A DNA stretch of 40,755 bases, from positions 1-40,755 of the forward strand of contig JAYPVG010000029.1 in assembly GCA_038134485.1 (NCBI GenBank). The letters run 5' to 3'. This DNA is from NORP240 sp038134485. Its GTDB lineage: Bacteria; Pseudomonadota; Gammaproteobacteria; Pseudomonadales; Pseudohongiellaceae. The notes under the pieces are model-generated. The model was not told the DNA's origin, did no database searches, and worked only from the letters and a program-made list of their open reading frames with translations. Within the stretch, counting starts at the first letter, position 1. Every line of letters begins with the position of its first letter. The translations under genes were made by a program, and so were the position numbers. Below, piece by piece: positions 1 through 7,012 of the stretch.

Positions 1-751
1 TGTGAATATCCCAGAGAACGGTTGCGTTGGCAGGCAGTGAACGACATACGCCGTCCCCAGGGATTTCTCCCCACTTGCCCATTGCGTATTCAGTCAGTTG
101 GCCATGACGTTGCAATTCCCCGTTTTCATCGGGAATCCAGACGGAGGAGTTGGCGTGGTGTACGACCGCCGCGGCGTCACCGCGAGGCTTCACCTGAACT
201 GCCTTGATGCAGCGATCTTCAGTCAGGCCGGTTTGAGTGTATTCTTTACTCCACAGATCATTACCATTGGCCGGAATGTCGTACGGAGAAGACGGCACAA
301 TCAGGTCCGGCTCGCCAAACTGATCAAAGAAAGTCCACTGGGAAGGATCGGGCATGTCTGGCATTGGGACGACTACATCAGCGTCACCCAGAGGAGATCC
401 CTGCTCAACCCAGGCTACGATCTGATCGATTTCCTCTTGCTCAAGGCGCCAGTCGCCTTCTAAATCCTGAATACCGATATGCTGATCGTAAGCGTAGGGA
501 GGCATTTCCCTGCTGGCTACCCGCATTGAGATCAGCGGTGCCCAGGGACGTACCTGCTCGTAATTGGTGAGTTGCATAGGTCCAACTCCACCCTCTCGGT
601 GGCAGACCACACAATTCTCGTTAATGATTCGACCAATCTCGCCAGTGTAGGTCGGCTGACTGTGATCCTGGGCCAAGGCGGATGCATGGACGCCAATGGC
701 CGCAACAGCTGCGACGCCAAGCCAGGCTTTGAATACCTTGCTGCTATTCAT
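1..751 (-). CDS. Cytochrome c / type II copper monooxygenase-like protein, copy 1 (3' end outside window)
   Basis: Partial gene: the ATG is at 749-751 and the frame stays open to the window edge, giving the first 250 residues. A signal peptide ends near ALAQ. A CVVCH motif (residues 47-51) would bind covalent heme c. A His-His pair follows at 198-199 in VVHHANSS, and a WDIH histidine (about 250) lies at the edge; in PHM-type monooxygenases these positions carry the first copper. The second-copper half is outside the window. The gene matches 932-2266 with a constant offset of 1515 and no gap, so it is a tandem paralogue. The upstream sequence TTGCGTCAAGGAGAACAAG-type context on the minus strand is purine-rich (GGAGAACAAG before ATG), which fits a ribosome binding site. 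The substrate is unknown. The family call is confident; monooxygenase activity is an inference. Confidence 0.85.
   Translation of the reverse strand, partial: MNSSKVFKAWLGVAAVAAIGVHASALAQDHSQPTYTGEIGRIINENCVVCHREGGVGPMQLTNYEQVRPWAPLISMRVASREMPPYAYDQHIGIQDLEGDWRLEQEEIDQIVAWVEQGSPLGDADVVVPMPDMPDPSQWTFFDQFGEPDLIVPSSPYDIPANGNDLWSKEYTQTGLTEDRCIKAVQVKPRGDAAAVVHHANSSVWIPDENGELQRHGQLTEYAMGKWGEIPGDGVCRSLPANATVLWDIH
1..751. repeat. Tandem direct repeat, unit A (copy 1 coding region)
   Basis: This segment aligns to 1516-2266 with a constant offset of 1515 from the window edge to the start codon, without insertions or deletions. In one 60-base stretch that I aligned (61-120 against 1576-1635) there were about nine mismatches. 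The most divergent part is the signal peptide. The repeat continues beyond the left edge. Confidence 0.9.
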
Positions 752-882
752 CTTGTTCTCCTTGCGTCAGAGTACGGTTAGTTCGTTTGGTAATACAGGT
801 CGTAAGGAATTTAACCCTCCGAGGGCTAAAAGTCCATTAATTTGGTGGCTGTTTGACATTTCTCAGCCTGTCAACGAAAAAA

Positions 883-904
883 GCCGGTTGATTGCTCAAC
901 CGGC
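883..904 (-). terminator. Rho-independent terminator of the copy 2 monooxygenase-like gene
   Basis: A perfect 9-bp stem (883-891 with 896-904) and a 4-base loop, followed on the minus strand by six T residues (complement of 877-882). It lies 28 bp past the stop codon. Confidence 0.85.
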
Positions 905-931
905 CTTTCAGCTAAGATCCTGGAGATCTGC

Positions 932-2266
932 TTAATTACTGGCTTGCATACGCTCAGCGAGTGCTTCTTCGTAGCCCTCTTCATCCAGGTGAGTTATGGC
1001 AATCCAGGCATGGGACATTTCATCTCCGGTCCTGCTGCCTCCATACACCCACTGATCTGGGTCAGGATTGTTGGGGTTATCAGCTGTGTTGTCGTACCAC
1101 TGCTTGACTACCAGCACTGCACCAGCTGGCAGCAAAGGCGCTACATCACGCTCGTACAGATGACTGTGGTGCCAAGTGGCGCTCCAGTTGGAAATCTGGC
1201 TGATCTGCTCGGTGCGACCGGTTTCCGGGTAGTAAATCTCCAGAGATGCGGCACGCATGCGCAGATGTCCATGAGGCTGAAAGCTGTCAATGCGGACCGG
1301 GTGGTCGAAAGAGTGGAAACCCTGAGTCATGGCAGTGCCATGAGGGGGAACAAGCAGATAGCCATTCTGGTAACCTTCACGCAGGCCATAGAGGGCTAGC
1401 GTTTGGTTATAGGCTTTCTCTTCGTAGCCTTCCTCGTGGAACCAAAGACCGATTTCGACAACATTATCCTTGATCATTTCGCCCTGGGCTGTCGCGCCAA
1501 CACCACCCGGGAACATGTGAATATCCCAGAGAACGGTTGCGTTGGCAGGCAGTGAACGACATACGCCGTCTCCGGGAATTTCTCCCCACTTGCCCATAGC
1601 GTATTCAGTCAGCTGACCGTAACGCTGCAGTTCACCATTTTCATCAGGAATGTAGACGGAGGAGTTGGCGTGGTGTACGACCGCCGCAGCATCACCGCGA
1701 GGCTTCACCTGAACCGCCTTGATGCAGCGGTCTTGAGTTAAGCCGGTTTGGGTATACTCTTTACTCCACAGGTCATTACCAGTGGCCGGAATGTCGTAGG
1801 GAGAAGACGGGATAATCAGGTCCGGTTCGCCAAACTGATCGGAAAAGGTCCATTGGTTGGGGTCAGGCATGTCCGGCATTGGGACGACTACATCAGCGTC
1901 GCCGAGAGGGGAGCCCTGCTCAACCCAGGCTACGATCTGATCGATTTCTTCTTGTTCCAGTCGCCAGTCGCCCTGCAGCTCCTGGATACCGATATGCTGA
2001 TCATACGCGTAGGGAGGCATTTCTCTGCTAGCTACCCGCATTGAAATCAGCGGTGCCCAGGGACGTACCTGCTCGTAATTTGTGAGCTGCATAGGTCCAA
2101 CTCCACCCTCTCGGTGGCAGACCACACAATTATCATTGATGATTCGGCCGATCTCGCCAGTGTAAGTTAGCTGACTGTGATCCTGAGCCGAAGCCTGTGC
2201 TTGAAAGCCCAGAGCCGCAACCGTTGCGACACCTAACCAGGCTTTGCGCACTTGTGTAATTTTCAT
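932..2266 (-). CDS. Periplasmic cytochrome c / type II ascorbate-dependent copper monooxygenase-like protein, copy 2
   Basis: 444 residues. The ATG at 2264-2266 was chosen because it starts a clean signal peptide (cleaved near ASAQ) behind a GAGGAG ribosome site; an in-frame upstream extension lacks both. Residues 47-51 (CVVCH) form a c-type heme site. The rest fits the peptidylglycine/dopamine monooxygenase fold: His198-His199, His250 (WDIH), His332-x-His334 (PHGH) and Met417 (GDEM) occur in the order of the two copper sites of that family (HH, H, HxH, M). That order is established for the family; its assignment here is by eye. The heme domain could feed electrons to copper in place of ascorbate or a cytochrome b561; this is inference. 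A hairpin with a T-run follows at 883-904. The gene lies downstream of a secreted unknown protein and upstream of its own duplicate. The substrate is unknown. Confidence 0.85.
   Translation of the reverse strand: MKITQVRKAWLGVATVAALGFQAQASAQDHSQLTYTGEIGRIINDNCVVCHREGGVGPMQLTNYEQVRPWAPLISMRVASREMPPYAYDQHIGIQELQGDWRLEQEEIDQIVAWVEQGSPLGDADVVVPMPDMPDPNQWTFSDQFGEPDLIIPSSPYDIPATGNDLWSKEYTQTGLTQDRCIKAVQVKPRGDAAAVVHHANSSVYIPDENGELQRYGQLTEYAMGKWGEIPGDGVCRSLPANATVLWDIHMFPGGVGATAQGEMIKDNVVEIGLWFHEEGYEEKAYNQTLALYGLREGYQNGYLLVPPHGTAMTQGFHSFDHPVRIDSFQPHGHLRMRAASLEIYYPETGRTEQISQISNWSATWHHSHLYERDVAPLLPAGAVLVVKQWYDNTADNPNNPDPDQWVYGGSRTGDEMSHAWIAITHLDEEGYEEALAERMQASN
1516..2266. repeat. Tandem direct repeat, unit B (copy 2 coding region)
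   Basis: Partner of 1-751. The two form a gene duplication in head-to-tail orientation. The intergenic sequence is not conserved overall, apart from a short promoter-proximal block. Confidence 0.9.
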
Positions 2267-2462
2267 ACGTGTCTCCTCGAATTGGAATGTGGATGGACAA
2301 CGAGCGAAGGGTAAATCTAACCGCCCGAAAAGTCCACTTTTTGGTCTCCGATTTAAGACCCTTATTGCAACAAATTGCAACATCCTAACTATCTATATAT
2401 CGGCGGAATCGTGAGATTCTGCTACTAGATATTGTGGACAATTGGATGTTGCCAAAAATGAT

Positions 2463-2486
2463 TAGGCCGGCTCATGGGCCGGCCTA
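2463..2486 (-). terminator. Hairpin terminator after the secreted unknown protein
   Basis: A perfect 9-bp GC-rich stem (2463-2471 with 2478-2486) with a 6-base loop, 23 bp past the stop codon of the gene at 2510. On the minus strand a five-T run follows a few bases later. It should limit read-through into the monooxygenase-like genes. Confidence 0.65.
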
Positions 2487-2509
2487 TGCTGAGTTAGCAA
2501 AAAGCGCTG

Positions 2510-3445
2510 TTACTGGACGTTAAACCGCTGATAAACAGTGGTCGAGCAGCACTGATCTCCCTGCGAGCTGTCAGGTGCGGTCCAGTTTTCCACCTGAGTA
2601 CGGATGATATACTGCCCGGGCTCTGAGAATGAAGCGAGCACTTTTGCGACTCCACTTCCAGCTTCGATACTGCCTTCTGCAGGATTGTCACCAGACCAGC
2701 GCTCCCGTCGCGGGTCTCCCTCGTCAAAGGGATTCTCTGGAGCCGGAGTATCGGGGTGACGGGAGAAAGTGATATCACCGGGTCCCTGATGCTTGACCCA
2801 GTGCACTCCAAGATCCAGCGGTTCCGAAAAACGTGGGTCGCTAGTATCGCGTACCGATGGGTCAGAGGCATTGACCGCTATTTCAACTTCCTGGCCAACC
2901 CTCACAGTGCCAGAATAATCGGCTATCACGGCGATACGGCCGACAGCCTGAGCGCCACTTTCTCCGACTCCTACCATTGGGCTCAATGCACCTTGAGGAC
3001 GAGGCCTTTCAAAGTCAATCTCGTAGGCACTGTCGCGTGCGCGGCCTGGAACCCTTAGCAGTTCGTTATTACTGCCTGATCGGATATTCCACCAGACATC
3101 TTCGTCGGCGCGATCGGGAGGCAGAGTTACTGTAAATACTTGATGACCACGATCGCCAGATGGAAAGTAAGTAGGTTGCAGGCCGTTAAATTCTGCCGGT
3201 TCGATAAAATTGTCATCACCAATAGCTACTTGGACGTCTATTTCATTCCTGTTGATGTATCCGAATACAAGCTCGCGCGACCCGTCGGAGTGCCCGATCC
3301 AACCTTCGAGAATTGGAATTATGGGAAAGCCTTCTGGCGGATTCAGCGTGAGAAACCGTGGCGGTGTCTGTGCCTGGGTAGTAAGCGAAACAGATAAAAG
3401 CAGCCCGAAGGCAATACTGATTACTGTTCTATATGTGTGAGTCAT
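2510..3445 (-). CDS. Secreted protein of unknown function
   Basis: 311 residues with a clear signal peptide (hydrophobic 9-24, cleavage near TQAQ). The start ATG follows a GGAGAG ribosome site. No catalytic or cofactor motif stands out. The first half has an FGYINRN-type stretch and many aromatic and beta-prone segments. The second half (about 170-311) reads like an immunoglobulin-like or PKD-like beta sandwich: a stretch beginning VRVGQEVEIAVNASDP, then a closing segment with FSEPGQYIIRTQVENW. A CC pair near residue 299 is unusual. It lies upstream of, and co-directional with, the two heme/copper monooxygenase-like genes but is separated from them by a hairpin terminator, so an accessory role is only suggested by position. 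I do not recognise the family with certainty. Confidence 0.8.
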   Translation of the reverse strand: MTHTYRTVISIAFGLLLSVSLTTQAQTPPRFLTLNPPEGFPIIPILEGWIGHSDGSRELVFGYINRNEIDVQVAIGDDNFIEPAEFNGLQPTYFPSGDRGHQVFTVTLPPDRADEDVWWNIRSGSNNELLRVPGRARDSAYEIDFERPRPQGALSPMVGVGESGAQAVGRIAVIADYSGTVRVGQEVEIAVNASDPSVRDTSDPRFSEPLDLGVHWVKHQGPGDITFSRHPDTPAPENPFDEGDPRRERWSGDNPAEGSIEAGSGVAKVLASFSEPGQYIIRTQVENWTAPDSSQGDQCCSTTVYQRFNVQ

Positions 3446-3563
3446 TGCTGCTCTCCGGTAGTTTGGTTTTACAGCGCCGTTACTGGCCGTCCTTGCACAG
3501 TCATCCAGATGGGTTAGCGCGTTCTTGTCAGATCGGGCTGAGGGGCCCTAAAATTCCAAGGCA

Positions 3564-3606
3564 CGTAGCATAATGGCCATTTTTGCAAGAGTCTAGCCAT
3601 GCTACG
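3564..3606. other. Long imperfect hairpin upstream of the metallo-hydrolase gene
   Basis: CGTAGC (3564-3569) and ATGGC (3573-3577) pair with GCCAT (3596-3600) and GCTACG (3601-3606), leaving a 3-base bulge and an 18-base loop. It lies 116 bp before the start at 3723. It could be an operator, an mRNA leader structure, or chance. Confidence 0.35.
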
Positions 3607-3722
3607 AATCGTCACAAATTTTTTTCGATACATGACCGCTTAATGGCGCTACCATACATGTCATGCAGGGTGTCGGCTTTGTGACTGTGGCACCCCCATC
3701 CTTAGCTCACTGGAGGTGTCTG

Positions 3723-4595
3723 ATGAAAACAACCACGAGTAATATTTTGACCCCGATCATGTTTGCCGCGACGCTATTGTTAGCCTCGCTGCAAGTGCAT
3801 GCACAGCGGGATTACAGCAATGTAGAGGTCGTTGCCAACCATGTACAGGGCAACTACTACTACCTGGAGGGCGCCGGCGGCAATATTGGCATATCGGTCG
3901 GCGATGATGGTGTGATCATGATCGATGACCAGTTTGCACCCCTTACCGACAAGATTCTGGCTGCCATTCGCACCGTGAGTGACGGAGCGATCCGCTTCGT
4001 CATCAACACCCATGTCCACCCCGATCACACTGGCGGCAATGAAAACCTGGGCAACATGGGCCTTATGATACTGGCTCGGGACGAAGTGCGCGTCAGGCTT
4101 GCAGATCAGTTGCCCGAAGCGGCATTGCCGGTGCTGACCTACAGCGAGAGTGTCACCATTCATTTAAACGATGACGAGGTGACCACCATCCCGGTACCGC
4201 CGGCCCATACCGATGGGGATAGTTATATTTATTTCCGAAACGCCGATGTATTGCATGCCGGTGACGTGTTTCGGACAGTGGCATTTCCCGTTATCGATCA
4301 GGGTAACGGAGGAACACTTGATGGAACCATTGACGCGCTCGCAATCCTGATTGGGATGTCGGGTCCAAACACCAAAATCGTGCCAGGACACGGCGAGGTT
4401 TCAACTCGCGAGGATGTTATGGAGTTCCGCGACATGGTACTCGATGTGAAAGCTCAGGTGGAGCCGATGGTTGCGCGGGGCATGAGTTATGAACAGGTTC
4501 TGGCGGCACGGCCAACTGCCGCCTACGAAGCAAAGTGGGGAGATCCAGAGCGCTTTCTCACTGCGGTTTACGCCGAACTGGCGGGAGAAGACTGA
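3723..4595 (+). CDS. Exported metallo-beta-lactamase-fold hydrolase
   Basis: 290 residues. The ATG at 3723 was chosen over an in-frame upstream start because it follows GGAGGT and opens a typical signal peptide (hydrophobic about 8-25, cleavage near VHAQ). The zinc motif is THVHPDH (His97, His99, Asp101, His102). Further candidate ligands are the PAHTDGD histidine, the LHAGDVF aspartate and the GHGEVS histidine, which follow the usual order of the fold. The protein would act in the periplasm. This subfamily includes SoxH/PqqB-like and subclass-B-like hydrolases of unclear substrate; nothing here proves beta-lactam hydrolysis. It is transcribed alone, with a strong hairpin (4666-4694) behind it. 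Confidence 0.9.
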   Translation: MKTTTSNILTPIMFAATLLLASLQVHAQRDYSNVEVVANHVQGNYYYLEGAGGNIGISVGDDGVIMIDDQFAPLTDKILAAIRTVSDGAIRFVINTHVHPDHTGGNENLGNMGLMILARDEVRVRLADQLPEAALPVLTYSESVTIHLNDDEVTTIPVPPAHTDGDSYIYFRNADVLHAGDVFRTVAFPVIDQGNGGTLDGTIDALAILIGMSGPNTKIVPGHGEVSTREDVMEFRDMVLDVKAQVEPMVARGMSYEQVLAARPTAAYEAKWGDPERFLTAVYAELAGED

Positions 4596-4665
4596 ACGCC
4601 TTGGCTGCGCTCAATGCCGCAGTCAAAATTTGCGAAAGTAATAATCGTTCCGTAGCGACGAATCT

Positions 4666-4694
4666 CGAGGGGCAGGACTCAAACCTGCCCCTCG
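4666..4694 (+). terminator. Putative terminator after the metallo-hydrolase
   Basis: A perfect 11-bp stem (4666-4676 with 4684-4694) and a 7-base loop, 70 bp past the stop codon. The following bases are only mildly T-rich (CAACTCAATTTC), so it may act by itself or with Rho. Confidence 0.55.
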
Positions 4695-4760
4695 CAACTC
4701 AATTTCGTAGTAAAATTCCACGTCAACTGATTAGTCAACAGACTCGAGTAGTAACGCCCG

Positions 4761-6380
4761 TTGAAAACGCAATTTCTTGGTAAGTCGCTATCTGGACCTT
4801 TCACCATTCCGTCCGGGATCGTTACCTGCACAACCTCCATAATTCAGCGTTTCATGGATACCATGCCCGAAGTTGGAGTGTTGACAACAAAGAGCATCGG
4901 CCCGGAACCCCGACTGGGATACCGCGAGCCTATTCTCGCGCAATACAAGCCGGGATCTTTCGTCAATGCTGTGGGCCTGACCAATCCGGGCGCAGATAAA
5001 TCTGTCGAGTTGATGGCTGCATTGCGTATCCCCGATGATCGGTTTCTTTTGATATCGATTTTTGGCGGCAGCGTTGATGAATATGTTGAAGTTGCTCGCA
5101 AACTGGCACCTTACGCCGACGGACTGGAACTCAACTTGTCCTGTCCGCACGCCAAGGGATACGGCATGGCTATGGGGCAGGATCCGGATCTGGTCAGGGA
5201 GATCGTCAGTGCGGTCAAGGCGGCTGTAAAAGTCCCGGTCGTACCAAAGCTTACTCCCAACGTCCCTAACATAGATGAAATCGCCGTCGCTGCCGCGGAA
5301 GGAGGGGCTGATGCGATCTGTGCGATAAACACCATGGGGCCGGATCGATACCGAGTCGATGGTCATGATGTGCTCAGTAATGGCAAAGGGGGAATGTCGG
5401 GCAAGGATGTGTTGCCGACGGCGCTGGACTGTGTAAGCAGGATTTCAGCTGCGGTTGATGTCCCGATCATTGCTTGCGGCGGAATCAGTAGCGCTCAGAA
5501 TGTGCGCGACTTCCAGCAGGCTGGATCTACCATCATCGGAATTGGCTCCGCCCTTGTGGGCATGACTACCGATGAGATTGCCAATTACTTCCGCGTACTC
5601 AGCGCGGATCTGAAGGATGGCACTGAGCAGGCTGAAAAACTGGTGCGGTATGACGTGGACATGAGTTTCAGGCCGGTAACCCTGGTTAAAAATGAGCTGG
5701 TCACTAATGATATTGCGGTATTAACCTTTGATCGCAAGGTCAGTGTGCGAGCGGGGGAATTCATATTTTTATGGATTCCGGGTCTGGGAGAAAAACCTTT
5801 CTCAGCGCTGTTGGATGACCCATTCAAGCTGGTCGTGATCAATCTGGGGGAATTCACTGAAGCGCTGATGGAAGTCGAGCCGGGCACAGAATGCTATGTG
5901 CGCGGACCGCACGGGATTCCGGTAGCGCCACGACCGGATCAGAAGATTTTCGCCGTCGCCGGGGGAACAGGATTGGCCGCCGTCTACCAGATAGCCAGAG
6001 ATTTTGGAAACACCGAGATTTTTATGGGAGCCAGAAACTGTGAGCGGCTGTATTTCGTGGACGAGTGCCAGGCGGTCAGTAATCTCCATATTGCCACTGA
6101 TGACGGTAGTCGCGGCTATCACGGATTGGTAACCGAATTGCTAGAGATGCGCCTCAACGAACTGTCGGTGGAGGAGTTGGGCCAGCTTGTTTTCTACAAC
6201 TGCGGTCCCGCCCCGATGGTACATGCAGCCGAGGCTGTGCAGCGAAAGTATTGCAAACCGCAGCAGATATTCAACGCCATCGATTACTTGACCAAGTGTG
6301 GAGTTGGAATTTGCGGGGCATGCGGGTCGCCAGATGGGCGGAGGCTGTGCGTGGACGGCCCGTTCCTGTCCGCTATCTAA
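4761..6380 (+). CDS. Single-chain dihydroorotate dehydrogenase (class 1B-like) fused to a PyrK-like FAD / [2Fe-2S] module
   Basis: 539 residues. Translation must start at or after the TTG at 4761: an in-frame stop lies at 4752-4754, and the first residues (KTQFLGKSLSGPF) already match the start of the DHOD family. Residues about 3-300 form the FMN TIM barrel. NLSCPH at 125-130 carries the cysteine used as base in class 1 enzymes, and CGGISS plus GIGSAL are phosphate-binding loops. Residues about 310-539 are a ferredoxin-reductase-like module with AGGTGLAA for nucleotide binding and a C-terminal [2Fe-2S] set Cys513, Cys518, Cys521, Cys530, as in PyrK. In class 1B enzymes PyrD and PyrK are separate chains; here they are one. 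The stretch from SCPH to GMAMGQDPDLV also resembles PreA-type dihydropyrimidine dehydrogenase, so the substrate could be another pyrimidine. No pyrimidine gene is nearby. Confidence 0.85.
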   Translation: MKTQFLGKSLSGPFTIPSGIVTCTTSIIQRFMDTMPEVGVLTTKSIGPEPRLGYREPILAQYKPGSFVNAVGLTNPGADKSVELMAALRIPDDRFLLISIFGGSVDEYVEVARKLAPYADGLELNLSCPHAKGYGMAMGQDPDLVREIVSAVKAAVKVPVVPKLTPNVPNIDEIAVAAAEGGADAICAINTMGPDRYRVDGHDVLSNGKGGMSGKDVLPTALDCVSRISAAVDVPIIACGGISSAQNVRDFQQAGSTIIGIGSALVGMTTDEIANYFRVLSADLKDGTEQAEKLVRYDVDMSFRPVTLVKNELVTNDIAVLTFDRKVSVRAGEFIFLWIPGLGEKPFSALLDDPFKLVVINLGEFTEALMEVEPGTECYVRGPHGIPVAPRPDQKIFAVAGGTGLAAVYQIARDFGNTEIFMGARNCERLYFVDECQAVSNLHIATDDGSRGYHGLVTELLEMRLNELSVEELGQLVFYNCGPAPMVHAAEAVQRKYCKPQQIFNAIDYLTKCGVGICGACGSPDGRRLCVDGPFLSAI

Positions 6381-6531
6381 GCCTGATCTGTTGCGGGGCA
6401 GCTCTCCATCTTAAGGCCGATTACTACGGTCTTCCTCATGTTGCGGTGCTATACTGCGTCGACTTTGGTATCTATACCGATGGAATTCGCTCAATTGCGG
6501 AATTCGATATTGTCCACTGGCGGCGCTCGAG

Positions 6532-6996
6532 ATGTTTCGTTCATATTTTCAATTACACCGTGTTTACTTGCTGATAGTTTTGGCTAGCCCTCTGACACTT
6601 AGCGCTTCAGCGATTGCTCAGGAGCACGCATTCGTCGCTGATCTGAATACTGTAGAGTGGGGTGCGCCCGGCGGTGGTAATGGTTTCCCCCAGGGCTTGC
6701 AGACAGTCCGTCTTGGGATTGACGCTGAAACTATGGGGGTCACTTACTACGCAAAGTTTCCTGCAGGTTCACATTTTGATTTGCACTGGCACACTCACCA
6801 TGAGTATGTGGCTGTGGTTCAGGGTGAGGTAGATCTGCAGTTGGGGTTGGAGCTACACCATCTCACTACGGGTAGCTATATTGTGATCCCGGGGGGTGTA
6901 AATCATTACTGGGATGTGCCCGATAGCGAGGATGTGATAATTCTGGTCCGGCGGGCAGGCCCAGCGGATTTTCACTTTGTCGAAGAATCACGTTAG
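6532..6996 (+). CDS. Secreted single-domain cupin
   Basis: 154 residues with a signal peptide (hydrophobic 11-28, cleavage near AIAQ). Both cupin motifs are present: HWHTHHE fits G(X)5HXH(X)3E(X)6G exactly, and GSYIVIPGGVNH fits G(X)5PXG(X)2H. Three histidines and a glutamate are therefore available to bind a metal ion in the periplasm. The enzyme or binding function cannot be read from this alone. The next gene starts 16 bp downstream on the same strand and also encodes a secreted protein, so the two probably form an operon. No strong ribosome site precedes the ATG. Confidence 0.85.
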   Translation: MFRSYFQLHRVYLLIVLASPLTLSASAIAQEHAFVADLNTVEWGAPGGGNGFPQGLQTVRLGIDAETMGVTYYAKFPAGSHFDLHWHTHHEYVAVVQGEVDLQLGLELHHLTTGSYIVIPGGVNHYWDVPDSEDVIILVRRAGPADFHFVEESR

Positions 6997-7012
6997 TCAC
7001 GGGAGATAAGCC

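Noticed and set aside
944..1399. 151-codon plus-strand frame inside the monooxygenase-like gene
   Set aside because: Antisense to a conserved gene, with no ribosome site and no recognisable motif.
1..2266. Tandem repeat as a sign of a mobile element or assembly error
   Set aside because: The copies differ at many positions and their flanks differ, so they are a genuine old duplication. No transposase or terminal repeats are present.
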